A stretch of DNA of 64,000 bases from Methanothermobacter wolfeii (GCF_025397995.1 NZ_CP104550.1:1082001-1146000), one strand, 5' to 3'; positions 27,347 to 38,322 are shown, numbered from the stretch's first letter. The notes: generated from the letters alone by a model not told the origin. Numbers and translations are program-made.

Positions 27347-27403
27347 AAGATGGAGCCGCTAACGTTCCATCTTCAGGCTGGAAACTGCGATCTGAAGATG
27401 GAA
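27347..27403 (-). promoter_or_regulatory. Inverted repeat with a competing third half-site between the DUF1624 and DASS genes
   Basis: TTCCATCTTCAG (27365-27376) and CTGAAGATGGAA (27392-27403) form a perfect 12-bp stem with a 15-base loop. A further AAGATGGA at 27347-27354 can pair with TCCATCTT inside the first arm, so two mutually exclusive hairpins are possible. It lies after the DUF1624 gene and just upstream of the DASS promoter; either a terminator/attenuator or an operator. Confidence 0.55.
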
Positions 27404-27437
27404 TACTCCAATGCATGCGTTCCAGGCTCTGAAGAGC

Positions 27438-28178
27438 TTATCTAAAACTGTTTAATACCAATATAATCATTATTATAACCGGTTGATGGATAAAATAGAT
27501 TTTCAGAGAGTTTCTGCCAAGAAGTGCGGGTTTGCTGAGGGGCAATGCCCCTGTGTCCAGGTCAAATCTTCTTCTGTATCCCCTGTAAAGGACATCCCCT
27601 GCACTCATCCCGGTCAGCATGACGCCCAGCCAGGGAAAGAGTGGAAAGTAATCAAGGCTGTAGAAGCTATGTGGTCTCAGCCCCGCCCATAAAAGCCATG
27701 GATAATCCGCCCTGAAACCTGAGAGGATCATTCCAGCTGCGATGGACAGAGAGGCTGCCATGAGGGCTAACCATGGTTTTCCCATAAAGGGGTATGAGAG
27801 TATAATCCCGGCTCCGATGAAGTGGAGGACCCCGAATAGTATCACACCATCCCCTGGGTATATCCATGTTGCAAGGGTTATTATGAGGCCGTACCCGAAA
27901 ATCCTGAGTCCCCGATTAAGGTAGGCACTGAACGATGCATCTTCCTCAAGGATCCGGCGGGAATGGCTCAGGCTCAGTGAGAGGCCTGCGATGAATATGA
28001 AGAGGAATGCTGTCAGCCTCCCTGCAAGCCATAGAGGTGGCGATGACATGTCTATCTCTGTTACTGAAAAGAAATCGAGGTCAAAGAGTGCATGATATGC
28101 CACCATCATAATGACAGCGATTCCCCTCAGGGCATCGACCTCAACAAATCTTTTTCCCCCATTCATCTCATTAACCAT
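27438..28178 (-). CDS. DUF1624 (heparan-alpha-glucosaminide acetyltransferase-like) membrane protein
   Basis: 246 residues with about seven to eight membrane segments. The N-terminal motif RFVEVDALRGIAVIMMVAYH, then FLFIFIAGLSLSLSHSRR and FGVLHFIGAGIIL, is typical of the DUF1624/acyltransferase-3-like group that acylates glycans or lipids from the cytoplasmic side. The C-terminus LLGRNSLKIYFIHQPVIIMI fits the family. Substrate unknown. ATG 28178 has only a weak ribosome site; ATG 28166 is an alternative. A short hairpin GCTC-TTCA-GAGC lies just after the stop. Confidence 0.8.
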   Translation of the reverse strand: MVNEMNGGKRFVEVDALRGIAVIMMVAYHALFDLDFFSVTEIDMSSPPLWLAGRLTAFLFIFIAGLSLSLSHSRRILEEDASFSAYLNRGLRIFGYGLIITLATWIYPGDGVILFGVLHFIGAGIILSYPFMGKPWLALMAASLSIAAGMILSGFRADYPWLLWAGLRPHSFYSLDYFPLFPWLGVMLTGMSAGDVLYRGYRRRFDLDTGALPLSKPALLGRNSLKIYFIHQPVIIMIILVLNSFR

Positions 28179-28325
28179 CCCAGAACTACTGAAGGGCTAA
28201 CCTATCGAGCATCCGATTATTTAGTTTATACCTTTCCAGCATCCGGCGCCCTCCTCTTCAGCTGCATCTGTTATTTATGGTGGCCCCTCCTTTATCATGT
28301 CGGGGCAGAGAGAATAAATAGAAAA

Positions 28326-28336
28326 CTTTATATATG
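28326..28336 (+). promoter_or_regulatory. TATA box of the tRNA-Gly pair
   Basis: CTTTATATATG, about 34-44 bases ahead of the first tRNA-Gly. It probably drives both tRNA genes, which are separated by only two bases. Confidence 0.6.
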
Positions 28337-28368
28337 ATGATTTCAAATCTTTTCTATGCCTACGAATT

Positions 28369-28444
<76 letters not shown>

Positions 28445-28445
28445 A

Positions 28446-28519
28446 GCGGTTGTAGTCTAGTCTGGTTAGGACTCGGGCCTTCCAAGCCCGCGACCCGGGT
28501 TCAAATCCCGGCAACCGCA
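28446..28519 (+). tRNA. tRNA-Gly (TCC)
   Basis: 74 bases. Acceptor GCGGTTG pairs with CAACCGC; anticodon stem CGGGC/GCCCG with loop CTTCCAA gives TCC; discriminator A; CCA not encoded. It follows the GCC isoacceptor after two bases; the T-arm and much of the backbone are identical, so the pair probably arose by tandem duplication. Confidence 0.95.
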
Positions 28520-28681
28520 TAAAAACTGTTTCTGTTCTGATTTTCTGCACCATATACATTGAGACCCCCTCCTTTTATGCTGCTACCTATATATAGTAGA
28601 AGGTAGGATAGTAGAGCAAGGGATAAATACTTTGGTTTTAGATAATAATAAGATCCAGACTAATATTATGGTGTGATACTC

Positions 28682-29722
28682 ATGGCTGGAATCGTTGGAT
28701 ATGGAGTTTACGTTCCATCATACAGAATAAAGGTTGAAGAAATCGCCAGGGTCTGGGGAGATGACCCCCAGGCCATATCAAGGGGGCTTGTGGTGCAGGA
28801 AAAATCCGTGCCTGGCCCGGATGAAGACACCGCCACAATAGCAGTTGAAGCTGCAAGATATGCTGTTAAAAGAAGTAAGATAGACCCATCAAAGATCGGG
28901 GCTGTCTACGTGGGTTCAGAGTCCCACCCCTACGCAGTTAAACCAACAGCAACAATCGTTGCAGAGGCTATTGAAGCAACACCACAGATGACGGCTGCGG
29001 ACCTTGAGTTCGCATGTAAAGCAGGCACCGCGGGTATACAGGCATGTATGGGACTTGTAGACTCAGATATGGTTGAGTATGGTCTTGCGGTTGGTGCGGA
29101 CACGGCCCAGGGAGCTCCAGGCGATGCCCTTGAATACACGGCATCAGCAGGTGGAGCAGCCTACGTTATCGGAAAGGAAGACACCCTTGCAGAGATAACA
29201 GATACATACAGCTTCACAACAGACACACCAGACTTTTACAGGAGGGAGGGCATGCCCTACCCCAGGCATGGAGGAAGGTTCACAGGGGAACCGGCCTACT
29301 TCAAACACGTCCTTGGAGCTGCCAGGGGCATGCTGGAGAAAAGTGGGATGAGCGCATCAGACTTTGATTATGCTGTTTTCCACCAGCCAAACGGTAAATT
29401 CTACCTCAAGGCTGCGAAGAAGCTTGGATTTGAAAGCGAGCAGGTAAAACCGGGTCTCCTCACACCCGTGATAGGTAACACCTACTCAGGTGCAACACCA
29501 ATCGGACTTGCAGCAACCCTTGACGTGGCATCCCCGGGTGACAGGATACTTGCAGTATCCTATGGTTCAGGGGCTGGAAGCGACGCCTTCATCATCGAGG
29601 TGACCGATGGAATTGAGGAGAAGCGTGAACTGGCGCCCTCTGTAAGTGAGGTTATTGAAGAGAAGAGGTATGTTGATTATGCAGTTTATGCCAAGTTCAA
29701 GGGCAAACTCAGGATGGCTTAA
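28682..29722 (+). CDS. hmgB: Hydroxymethylglutaryl-CoA synthase (archaeal type)
   Basis: Condenses acetoacetyl-CoA with acetyl-CoA for the mevalonate route to archaeal lipids. Thiolase-superfamily fold: [15 protein letters not shown] at the N-terminus, nucleophile Cys in [11 protein letters not shown] (about residue 111), His in [10 protein letters not shown] and the glycine loop [14 protein letters not shown] 28682 gives 346 residues, the archaeal length; an in-frame GTG lies at 28673. A TATA-like CTATATATAG is near 28588. The thiolase gene follows 12 bases downstream, allowing direct handover of acetoacetyl-CoA; in other methanogens a DUF35 protein bridges the two enzymes, but it is not encoded next to them here. 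Confidence 0.96.
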   Translation: MAGIVGYGVYVPSYRIKVEEIARVWGDDPQAISRGLVVQEKSVPGPDEDTATIAVEAARYAVKRSKIDPSKIGAVYVGSESHPYAVKPTATIVAEAIEATPQMTAADLEFACKAGTAGIQACMGLVDSDMVEYGLAVGADTAQGAPGDALEYTASAGGAAYVIGKEDTLAEITDTYSFTTDTPDFYRREGMPYPRHGGRFTGEPAYFKHVLGAARGMLEKSGMSASDFDYAVFHQPNGKFYLKAAKKLGFESEQVKPGLLTPVIGNTYSGATPIGLAATLDVASPGDRILAVSYGSGAGSDAFIIEVTDGIEEKRELAPSVSEVIEEKRYVDYAVYAKFKGKLRMA

Positions 29723-30886
<1,164 letters not shown>

Positions 30887-31208
30887 TTCACCGTAGTGAA
30901 ACTCCAGGATTATCATTTTTTTAATAGATATGCAGGCTTCTTCCTTTTTATAGGGAATTCCCTGCCGGCATTTTATTTTTTATATCTGCAGGATTCATGT
31001 GAAGAATACCATGAAGGACCTGTTCTTATACTATCAGATTCAGCTAATCAGCTGAGGCCATTATGTGGCTGATCCCTCAAAATAAGCTCCAGGAAAAACC
31101 TGGGTCCTTTTAATCGGATTAATCTTCACAGAAGCAATAAAAAAGATCCATGAACCCGATAAAAACAGTGCCGCTAAAAAAATTTAAAAAGGGAGTGGGG
31201 AATATCCC
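30887..31208. other. Intergenic region between convergent thiolase and thermosome genes
   Basis: About 320 bases with no convincing gene. T-rich tracts (TTTTTTT near 30919; TTTTATTTTTTATATC near 30971) are likely terminators for the thiolase gene, and A-rich stretches before 31200 read as T-runs on the minus strand after the thermosome stop. A short hairpin CCAGG-AAAAA-CCTGG followed by GTCCTTTT lies near 31090. Confidence 0.5.
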
Positions 31209-32825
31209 TTACATTGGAGGCATTCCGCCCATGCCGCCCATTTCATCCATGTCCTCATCAGAGGAACCTGAGGATGATGCGGCTATAACGTCATCTATAC
31301 GCAGGATCATTTCAGCTGCTTCAGCTGCAGACTGTATTGCCTGTTTCTTGACCCTGTGTGGCTCAATGACCCCTGCCTTGTTCATGTCAACGATGTCACC
31401 CTCAAAGACATCGAGTCCCATGTATGGTGAGGTTTCGTGGGCTGCCCTGAGGTCAACCAGTGCATCGATGCTGTCAAGACCTGCGTTTTCTGCCAGGGTC
31501 TTTGGAACGATTTCAAGGGCTTCAGCAAAGGCTGAAACTGCCAGCTGCTCCCTTCCACTTATTGCATCAGCGTAGTCCTTGAGCCTCTTGGCTATCTCTA
31601 TTTCTGGTGCTCCACCACCTGCTACAACCTTACCATCTTCAACTGTTGCAGCCACGACACCTATAGCGTCTTCAATGGCCCTTTCAACTTCGCTTACAAC
31701 GTGTTCGGTTGAACCCCTGACAAGTATTGTGACTGCCTTTGGTTCCTTGCATTCCTCAACAAAGATCATCTCTTCGCCTGAGATCTTCTTCTCTGAGACC
31801 ACTCCTGCTTCACCGATGTCTTCTTCGCTAAGGTCTTCAATGTTTGTAACGATGCTTGCACCTGTTGCCTTGGATAGTTTCTCCATGTCAGACTTTTTAA
31901 CCCTTCTCACAGCAAGGACGCCTGCCTTTGCAAGGTAGTGCTGTGCAAGGTCATCGATACCCTTCTGGCAGAAGAGGACGTTGGCACCGGTGCTGACTAT
32001 CTTGTCAACCATGTCACGGATCATCTGTTCTTCCTGTTCAATGAAGGCCTGCATCTGTGATGGGTCTGTTATCCTGATTTCAGCGTCAACTTCTGTCTCT
32101 TTAACCTCTATTGGACAGTTCAGGAGGGCTATTTTTGCATTTTCAACCTTCTTAGGCATTCCTGGGTGTACCCTTTCCTTGTCTATTATTACACCCTGTA
32201 CAAGGGTTGAGTCGTCTACGGCTGCGCCTTCTTTCTTCTCTATCTTTATGTGATCCTTCTCAACTTCGCCGTCTTCCTCAACCTGTTTTACAGCGTCAAC
32301 TATGAGTTCTGCAAGTGGTTCCCTTGCCTTTTCTGTACCCTTTCCTGTCATTGCGGTCATTGCGACCTTTATGAGTGTGTCCCTGTCACTTGCGTCAATT
32401 GCAATTGTGTTGAGTATTTCCTTGGCCTTTTCAGCGGCCTGCCTGTAACCCATTGCAATGATTGTTGGGTGGATCTCCATTTCAAGGAGGTTTTCTGCCT
32501 TCTTGAGTAGTTCCCCGGCTATTATGACTGCTGTGGTTGTCCCGTCACCCACCTCGTCTTCCTGGGTCTTGGCGACCTCCACCAGCATCTTTGCTGCAGG
32601 GTGCTCGATGTCCATCTCCTTGAGTATTGTAACACCATCGTTTGTTACGACGATGTCCCCAAGGGAGTCAACCAGCATCTTGTCCATACCCCTTGGTCCA
32701 AGGGTTGTCCTTACTGTTTCTGCAAGGATTTTACCTGCAAGTATGTTCATCCTCTGTGCGTCTCTTCCAAGGTACCTGCTTGTACCTTCGGGTAGTACAA
32801 GAATTGGCTGCTGTTCCTGTGCCAT
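31209..32825 (-). CDS. thsB: Thermosome (group II chaperonin) subunit
   Basis: ATP-dependent folding chamber subunit. 538 residues: [32 protein letters not shown] and [20 protein letters not shown] near the N-terminus, [15 protein letters not shown] (nucleotide site), [16 protein letters not shown] and the flexible C-terminal tail GGMGGMPPM with Gly-Met repeats. ATG 32825 (MAQEQQ) is preferred; ATG 32828 sits three bases from the GAGGTGA site. A TATA box is at 32881-32895. The lineage normally has a second subunit gene, which is not in this window. Confidence 0.96.
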   Translation of the reverse strand: MAQEQQPILVLPEGTSRYLGRDAQRMNILAGKILAETVRTTLGPRGMDKMLVDSLGDIVVTNDGVTILKEMDIEHPAAKMLVEVAKTQEDEVGDGTTTAVIIAGELLKKAENLLEMEIHPTIIAMGYRQAAEKAKEILNTIAIDASDRDTLIKVAMTAMTGKGTEKAREPLAELIVDAVKQVEEDGEVEKDHIKIEKKEGAAVDDSTLVQGVIIDKERVHPGMPKKVENAKIALLNCPIEVKETEVDAEIRITDPSQMQAFIEQEEQMIRDMVDKIVSTGANVLFCQKGIDDLAQHYLAKAGVLAVRRVKKSDMEKLSKATGASIVTNIEDLSEEDIGEAGVVSEKKISGEEMIFVEECKEPKAVTILVRGSTEHVVSEVERAIEDAIGVVAATVEDGKVVAGGGAPEIEIAKRLKDYADAISGREQLAVSAFAEALEIVPKTLAENAGLDSIDALVDLRAAHETSPYMGLDVFEGDIVDMNKAGVIEPHRVKKQAIQSAAEAAEMILRIDDVIAASSSGSSDEDMDEMGGMGGMPPM

Positions 32826-33330
32826 CATAAATCACCTCAATTTTTCAGTAAGTATGTGCATTTATCAATGGGTTAGAGGTTCTATAAATATTTTACGGTG
32901 CATGTGGTAATGAAAGATAAATGACATACGGCAGTTTTGAAACTCCCACTGCGCCCAGATCCCTCTGAACTATTCTTTTCAGCAACTCCCTGATCGTGAC
33001 TATAATTCTCATCTTAAGGGCTCTCAGGTGGGATGATGACCCCCTCTCCTGGAAGATAATAAATTCTCATCAATGATTCCCTGATGATGGATATTTAAAG
33101 TAGATGAGAGAGTAGTAAAGAGGGTATTACTCCAGGACTGAATAATAATTCTGTAATTTAATCATCTTAAAATTCTCTATGATGCTTTTAATCATTATAG
33201 GAACTAGGAACCGGAAAAATCGCCCGGTTAGATCATAAATTTCAAAATTAACCTCTTTCCAGCGTTCCGTCTGAAAGCCTTTCAAAAACATTTATCACCA
33301 TCATGAAACTTAAATATAATTTGTGGTAAC
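32826..33330. other. 505-base intergenic region between divergent thermosome and pseudomurein-binding genes
   Basis: It holds the thermosome promoter (minus strand TAAAATATTTATAGA, 32881-32895) and AT-rich stretches near 33284-33320 that should include the promoter of the secreted protein gene. In between I see no open frame with a ribosome site. GGATGATGACC near 33032 and CCTGATGATGG near 33081 resemble C/D-box sRNA elements but do not form a complete set. Confidence 0.4.
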
Positions 33331-34536
33331 ATGCTAAAAAAGACCACAAAAGCATGCCTTCCTGTGATCCTGATTATATTAATCCTCCTGGAAGGTGCAT
33401 GTGCCGTTGAAAACGGTTCAGAAGTTTTAAACAGCTCCGAAATTCTCGAAGCCAGCGTCAGAGTCACCTCTTTTATGGAGAAAAATCAGAGACTCCCTGA
33501 AACCATAACCGTCCGTAACAGTACCCTTGACCCTGCATCCTACACCTATGCCCTCAGCAGGGCACTTACCGGATCAGCTACCGTGAAGGTGATCTCTCCG
33601 GGTACGCCTCCACTTAACATCAGGCGCATCTCAGGGACATTTACACGCAGCAAGTGCCTTGAGATAGCCTCCAAACTCCGTGACTTCACAGCAACCCATA
33701 ACAGGTGCCCCTCAACCATAAGCTACAATGGTGGAACAGTTGACTTCTACAACACTGTATACCTCCTCTCAAAGACCGGTGCATGGAAGTACAGTAAGGG
33801 TGGAATGCCAGGGAAGGTTAACATCAAAACCCCTATCCCCAGGGTTGCATACCGCCTGGACTCAAACACCGTTGACCTCAGGATAAAGAGCATCACACTG
33901 AAACTTAAAAGAACCAGGAAAGTGATGGATGCAACCCTCAGGAAAATGAAGCTCACAGGGAACAGGAACACTCTTCTCAGGCTGCAGGCAAGGTACAGGT
34001 CCCTCAACAGCACCTTCACATCACTCCAGAAACAGCTCAGGTATTACAGGGACCTTAAAAATTCACCATGGTACGTTCCAGCCAGCCTCAGGGTGTACCT
34101 CAAAACCACAGCCCACTGCAGTGTCACCGACCCCAACATCGTTTACCTTGCACGTGAACTCTCAGAGAACACAACATACGCCACCGGGGACAGTATATTC
34201 AGATGGGTGCGTGACAGCATTGACTACTCATTCTACTACAGGACACGTTACGGTGCCACAGGCACACTGAAATACAGGACCGGGAACTGTGTCGACCAGG
34301 CACACCTTCTGGTGGCCCTTGCAAGGACCAGCGGTATACCCGCACGTTACGTGCGCGGTTACTGTAAGTTCATAAGCGGAAACTGGTACTCCCATGTATG
34401 GGTCCAGATATGGATACGTGGACGTGGATGGGTGACAGCAGACACAACACATACAATAAATACCCTTGGCTGTGTAAGGAACTGGGACCGGAACGCTTCA
34501 AAGGTGAAAGAAACCCTCCGCGAGTACAGCCTCTGA
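33331..34536 (+). CDS. Secreted pseudomurein-binding, transglutaminase-like cysteine protease/amidase
   Basis: 401 residues. Signal or anchor segment ACLPVILIILILLEGACA (about 8-26). Two pseudomurein-binding-type repeats follow: the first around SVRVTSFMEKNQRLPETITV (about 46-80), the second around IASKLRDFTATHNRCPSTIS (about 112-150). After a helical Lys/Arg-rich linker (190-245) comes a transglutaminase-core domain with triad Cys320 (TGNCVDQAH), His355 (NWYSHVWVQIW) and Asp371 (WVTADTTHT). Pseudomurein endoisopeptidases PeiP and PeiW combine these same two domain types, so a cell-wall peptide-cleaving role is likely; a host housekeeping enzyme rather than a phage lysin is inferred from the signal peptide and setting. 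ATG 33331 follows GTGGTAAC. Confidence 0.82.
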   Translation: MLKKTTKACLPVILIILILLEGACAVENGSEVLNSSEILEASVRVTSFMEKNQRLPETITVRNSTLDPASYTYALSRALTGSATVKVISPGTPPLNIRRISGTFTRSKCLEIASKLRDFTATHNRCPSTISYNGGTVDFYNTVYLLSKTGAWKYSKGGMPGKVNIKTPIPRVAYRLDSNTVDLRIKSITLKLKRTRKVMDATLRKMKLTGNRNTLLRLQARYRSLNSTFTSLQKQLRYYRDLKNSPWYVPASLRVYLKTTAHCSVTDPNIVYLARELSENTTYATGDSIFRWVRDSIDYSFYYRTRYGATGTLKYRTGNCVDQAHLLVALARTSGIPARYVRGYCKFISGNWYSHVWVQIWIRGRGWVTADTTHTINTLGCVRNWDRNASKVKETLREYSL

Positions 34537-34616
34537 AGGCAGTATGCTGCAAGCAGGAATAAACCATCAGAGCCTTACAGCAAATAATAAGTGTTACTCT
34601 GAAGAAAATAGGGAAC

Positions 34617-35186
34617 ATGAAGTTCATAGACCTCACCCACCGGTTTGAGGATGGGATGCCCGTATTTCCAGGCGACCCCCATGTCAGGATACTTGAAACC
34701 CGGAATGATTACATCCTTAGCAGGATTGAAGCGGGAATGCACGCAGGCACACATATAGATGCCCCCAGGCATGCAGGATACCCCGGGACAGTTGAAACAA
34801 TAAGCCTTGAGAGGCTCACAGGAACAGGTTTTCTGACATCCCCTGAGGGGATCAAAAGTCATGTCCCGGGGGGTATTGCCGTGGTCAGGACCGGCTGGAG
34901 CTCGAGATGGGGATCAGAAGACTACTTCATCAACTACCCCTTCCTGAGCATGGAAATTGCAGATGAACTTCTGGATGCTGATGTGAAGGGGGTCTGCATG
35001 GAGGGGCCCAGTGTTGACAGGCATGGCGAGATGGAGATACACAGGAAACTCCTTAAAAATGGTGTGTGGATAGTTGAAAACATAAAAAACACGGAGCTTC
35101 TCCCTGAAAGGTTCAGGTTGTTTGCTGTCCCCCTTGCCGCCGCGGCTGAAGCATCCCCTGCACGTGTATTCGCAGTGCTGGAATAA
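34617..35186 (+). CDS. Putative cyclase/kynurenine-formamidase-like metal hydrolase
   Basis: 189 residues with the family signature HAGTHIDAPRHAG (metal-binding His/Asp) near residue 42, DLTHRFEDGMPVFPGDP at the N-terminus and CMEGPSVDRHGEMEIHRKLL with further metal or catalytic His residues. Members hydrolyse N-formylkynurenine, isatin and other cyclic or linear amides; the substrate in methanogens is unknown. ATG 34617 follows TAGGGAAC. It ends one base from the convergent coiled-coil gene. Confidence 0.85.
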   Translation: MKFIDLTHRFEDGMPVFPGDPHVRILETRNDYILSRIEAGMHAGTHIDAPRHAGYPGTVETISLERLTGTGFLTSPEGIKSHVPGGIAVVRTGWSSRWGSEDYFINYPFLSMEIADELLDADVKGVCMEGPSVDRHGEMEIHRKLLKNGVWIVENIKNTELLPERFRLFAVPLAAAAEASPARVFAVLE

Positions 35187-35187
35187 T

Positions 35188-35709
35188 CTACCTCTTCACC
35201 TTCTCCCAGAGGGTCTCATCACCCTTCCTGTATGACTTGAAATAACCCTTCCTCTCAAGGTTCCTGAGTATCTGGACCATGTTCTCAAGTTTAAGGTCCT
35301 TAAATCCTATTCCGTTTATGAAGCTGAGCAGTTCCTCTGCAGTTGATTTTTCATCAGGCAGCAGCCGGTAGATCTGTGACTGGAATGATGTAAGGTCCCT
35401 TTCAGGCTTCTCTGTGAGGGCATGGAAATAATCCCTGTATTTCTTCAGGTCGGCTATCAAGGACTCCCTCTCGGCTATAATGGTGTTGAGGTCCTTTATT
35501 ATTCTGTCCTTCTCATCAAGGATCCCTTCAAGTTCAGTTATTCGCCTTTCCCTTATCTTCAGGGTTTCCTCAAGCTCCCGGACCCTGCTGCAGTCGTCTG
35601 ATTCTTCACGGCACTTCCTGAGATCCATCTTGAGTTTACTTATCTCAAGCATGCACGCCTTAACAAGAAGTTTGAGCTGTTCCTTTTCTGAATCCCTGAT
35701 GAACCTCAT
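35188..35709 (-). CDS. Coiled-coil protein with C-terminal winged-helix-like domain
   Basis: 173 residues. Residues about 5-95 form a long charged coiled coil (heptads in LEETLKIRERRITELEGIL and so on). The C-terminal part FQSQIYRLLPDEKSTAEELL...MVQILRNLERKGYFKSYRKG reads as a winged-helix DNA-binding domain. Probably a dimeric transcriptional regulator or chromatin-associated factor; target unknown. ATG 35709 follows GGGGAATAGGGT. A TATA box AATTTATATTAAAA lies at 35767-35780 (minus strand). Confidence 0.65.
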   Translation of the reverse strand: MRFIRDSEKEQLKLLVKACMLEISKLKMDLRKCREESDDCSRVRELEETLKIRERRITELEGILDEKDRIIKDLNTIIAERESLIADLKKYRDYFHALTEKPERDLTSFQSQIYRLLPDEKSTAEELLSFINGIGFKDLKLENMVQILRNLERKGYFKSYRKGDETLWEKVKR

Positions 35710-35809
35710 ACCCTATTCCCCGATATACCATGAATATCCATTGAATCCGCTGATACTAGCTTCTCTTTTAATATAAATTTTGCATTTAACCTTAAAAAGT
35801 TTTCTGAAT

Positions 35810-36367
35810 TCATTTCAACATCTCAAAACGGCACAGACCAAAACATTTAACCCTCTCATTTATCCGGAGGGCTATAAATGAACACAGAATTCCAATGAGT
35901 GCACCTGCAGCCACATCACTTGGGTAGTGAACACCAAGGTACAACCTTGAGATGCCAACAAGGGATGCTGCTGCAATGAAAAGTGCCGTCCTCCCAAGTT
36001 TAAATGAGAGTGAAAGGAACCCTCCAAAGGCGGCAACGGTGTGCCCGGATGGCATCGAGTATCCGCCGGCAGCCCCGGAGTACCTTATCCATTCCATAAC
36101 CTCATAGGGCCTTGGCCTTGCAATCATCACTTTGAGGAGTTCACTCAAAAGGAATCCTATCATGAGGGCTACTATGGCCATGAATGCCGCTTCCTTTGCC
36201 TCATGGTCGCCGAAGAGGTAGATGAGTGAACATAAAATCACCCAGAAGATCTGTGTGCCTGCAAAGGTTATAACCGGCATTAAGAAATCCAGAAGAGGTG
36301 CGCTTAAGGTTACATTGAAAAAATAGAGGATGGATGTATCAATGGATGTCATCGGGATAGGCCGCAT
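35810..36367 (-). CDS. PAP2-family membrane phosphatase
   Basis: 185 residues with five to six membrane helices. The three phosphatase motifs are present: KVMIARPRP (motif 1), YSMPSGHT (motif 2) and SRLYLGVHYPSDV (motif 3, with catalytic His). Members dephosphorylate phosphatidate or polyprenyl/dolichyl pyrophosphate; lipid-carrier recycling for wall or glycan synthesis is a reasonable guess in an archaeon. ATG 36367 lies only 3 bases downstream of the ghost copy of the asd tail, whose GGAG may act as its ribosome site; ATG 36352 is an alternative start. Confidence 0.88.
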   Translation of the reverse strand: MRPIPMTSIDTSILYFFNVTLSAPLLDFLMPVITFAGTQIFWVILCSLIYLFGDHEAKEAAFMAIVALMIGFLLSELLKVMIARPRPYEVMEWIRYSGAAGGYSMPSGHTVAAFGGFLSLSFKLGRTALFIAAASLVGISRLYLGVHYPSDVAAGALIGILCSFIALRINERVKCFGLCRFEMLK

Positions 36368-36370
36368 TCC

Positions 36371-36472
36371 ACTCTCAGAGTATTATCTCCTTTATGAGCC
36401 CGGTGAGGGCTGCGTATTGTGGGTTCGTGTACTTTTCTAACTCTCAGAGTATTATCTCCTTTATGAGCTCGG
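36371..36472 (-). repeat. Direct duplication of the asd 3' end (ghost tail)
   Basis: 36371-36403 repeats 36440-36472 with one mismatch in 33 (69-bp period). The right copy is the real end of asd (ELIKEIIL and stop). The left copy, outside the gene, still reads GLIKEIIL and stop, preceded by an open frame ...QYAALT that is unlike the real Asd sequence. Confidence 0.9.
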
Positions 36473-37490
36473 CGTTGAGTATGGATGCTCCTGCAGCACC
36501 CCTGATAGTGTTGTGACCCACAAGAACGTACCTTAAGCTGTTCTCAAATGCAGCGTCCTCACGGAGTCTTCCCACCGTGACAGCCATTCCACCATCCCGG
36601 TCCCGGTCCATCCTTGGCTGGGGCCTGTTCTCCTCATCCATCACCACTACAGGTTTTTCAGGGGCTGAGTAGAGCCCAAGTTTCTGTGGAAGGCCCTGGA
36701 ACGTCTCCATTGCCTCCCTGACATCCTTAAGTTCAAATTCATCCTCAAGTTCTATGAAGACTGCCTCCGTGTGCCCGTCAACAACAGGGACGCGGTGACA
36801 GGATGCGCTGACACCGAAGCCTGCGGGCTTTACAACACCCTCATCCAGTTCACCCAGGAGGTGGAGGGTTTCTGTTTCCATCTTCTCCTCCTCACCACCT
36901 ATGAAGGGCACGAGGTTGTCCAGTATCGCCATTGACGGCACCCCGCTGTATCCTGCCCCTGAAACTGCCTGCATGGTGGACACATAGACCCTCCTGATAC
37001 TGTAGTTATCATAGATGGGTTTGAGTGTCAGTGTGAGGGCTATGGTTGAGCAGTTGGGATTCGTGACTATGAATCCATCCCATCCCCTCTTTTTCTGCTG
37101 CAGTTCGATGAGGTCTAGGAACTCCGGGTTCACCTCGGGTATCACAAGGGGCACGTCGGGTTCCATCCTCATGGCACTTGCATTGGATGCCACGATATAC
37201 TTTTCTGCGAATCTGGGTTCGACCTTCCTTGCAATGTCTGCAGGTAGGGCTGAGAAGAGTATTTCAACATCACCCACACTTGATGGGTCGGTCTCGACGA
37301 CCTCAATGTCCCTTACAGATTCTGGCATCTCACTGTCAAGGTACCAGTTTGCAGCTTCACTGTAGGGTTTCCCTGCGGACCTTGACGATGCAGCCAGTGT
37401 GGTGAGTTCAAATTCCGGATGGTTCTCAAGCATCTCAATAAAGCGCTGCCCAACCATCCCTGTAGCTCCTAAAACACCCACATTAACCAT
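36444..37490 (-). CDS. asd: Aspartate-semialdehyde dehydrogenase
   Basis: Reduces aspartyl phosphate to aspartate semialdehyde, the branch point to Lys, Thr and Met. About 348 residues of the archaeal/fungal type. NADP-binding [18 protein letters not shown], nucleophile Cys in [13 protein letters not shown], and catalytic His in [21 protein letters not shown] 37490 (MVNVGVLG) or ATG 37493 may start; GAAGGTGAT is immediately upstream. It lies 13 bases after dapB and is the last gene of the lysC-dapA-dapB-asd series. Its 3' end is duplicated downstream. Confidence 0.95.
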   Translation of the reverse strand: MVNVGVLGATGMVGQRFIEMLENHPEFELTTLAASSRSAGKPYSEAANWYLDSEMPESVRDIEVVETDPSSVGDVEILFSALPADIARKVEPRFAEKYIVASNASAMRMEPDVPLVIPEVNPEFLDLIELQQKKRGWDGFIVTNPNCSTIALTLTLKPIYDNYSIRRVYVSTMQAVSGAGYSGVPSMAILDNLVPFIGGEEEKMETETLHLLGELDEGVVKPAGFGVSASCHRVPVVDGHTEAVFIELEDEFELKDVREAMETFQGLPQKLGLYSAPEKPVVVMDEENRPQPRMDRDRDGGMAVTVGRLREDAAFENSLRYVLVGHNTIRGAAGASILNAELIKEIIL

Positions 37491-37503
37491 CATATCACCT
37501 TCA

Positions 37504-38322
37504 TCAATTTATGCCAAGCACATCCCCCATATCGACTATGCATCCTGGTTCTGCGCTTTCAATGAACCTTATCGCCCTCATAACTCCACTTATGAATGCC
37601 TGTCTGCTGTGGGCCCTGTGGACTATCTCAAGGCGTTCACCATCACCTGCAAAGAGGACGATGTGGTCTCCCACGATGTCCCCTCCCCTCACTGCATGCA
37701 CACCGATCTCATCATCGGTCCTCTCACCGACAAGGCCATTCCTTCCATGTACGGCAACCTCGGGGCTTACACCCCTTGACTCTGCAATAACCTCAAGTGC
37801 ACGTACAGCTGTTCCTGAGGGAGCGTCCTTCTTGTGGCGGTGGTGCGCCTCTATTATCTCAACATCATAGTCTGAGAGGACCGGTGCAAGGTCCCTGAGT
37901 ACCTTGAAGAAGACATTGACACCCACCGCCATGTTCGGTGAGATAACGGCCTTCACACGGTTCCTCTTAATGCAGTCCTCTATTATCTTCATCTGCTCAT
38001 CTGAAAAACCTGTGGTCCCCACGACAAGGTTAACCCCTGCTTCCGCCGCTGTCTTTATTGTTTCAACGGCGGCTGTTGCTATTGTGAAGTCAACCAGGAC
38101 ATCGGGTTCTGTTTCAGCCAGGGTGTCCTTCAGTGCTGATGCTTCGGTTACCATGACCCCCACCGGGCCCCTTCCTGTGAGCTCACCCACGTCCCTTCCA
38201 CTGAGGGGTGTCCCTGGTGCCTCAATGGCCGCCACAAGTTCCATGTCGTCCTGTTCAAGTACTCTTCCTATTATCCCTGAGCCCATGCGTCCACAGGCCC
38301 CGGTAACAGCTACCCTGATCAT
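37504..38322 (-). CDS. dapB: 4-hydroxy-tetrahydrodipicolinate reductase
   Basis: Lysine-pathway reductase. 272 residues: NAD(P)-binding [42 protein letters not shown] and the substrate-binding/catalytic [15 protein letters not shown]. Starts 15 bases after the dapA stop with GAGGAGAG upstream of the ATG. In methanogens the pathway usually continues through the LL-diaminopimelate aminotransferase (DapL) branch, which is not encoded here. Confidence 0.95.
   Translation of the reverse strand: MIRVAVTGACGRMGSGIIGRVLEQDDMELVAAIEAPGTPLSGRDVGELTGRGPVGVMVTEASALKDTLAETEPDVLVDFTIATAAVETIKTAAEAGVNLVVGTTGFSDEQMKIIEDCIKRNRVKAVISPNMAVGVNVFFKVLRDLAPVLSDYDVEIIEAHHRHKKDAPSGTAVRALEVIAESRGVSPEVAVHGRNGLVGERTDDEIGVHAVRGGDIVGDHIVLFAGDGERLEIVHRAHSRQAFISGVMRAIRFIESAEPGCIVDMGDVLGIN

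Noticed and set aside
33025-33095. Possible C/D-box sRNA (GATGATGA and CTGATGATGG elements) in the thermosome upstream region
   Set aside because: Only partial box C/C' and D elements are present, spacing is wrong for a canonical archaeal C/D sRNA, and no terminal stem is visible.
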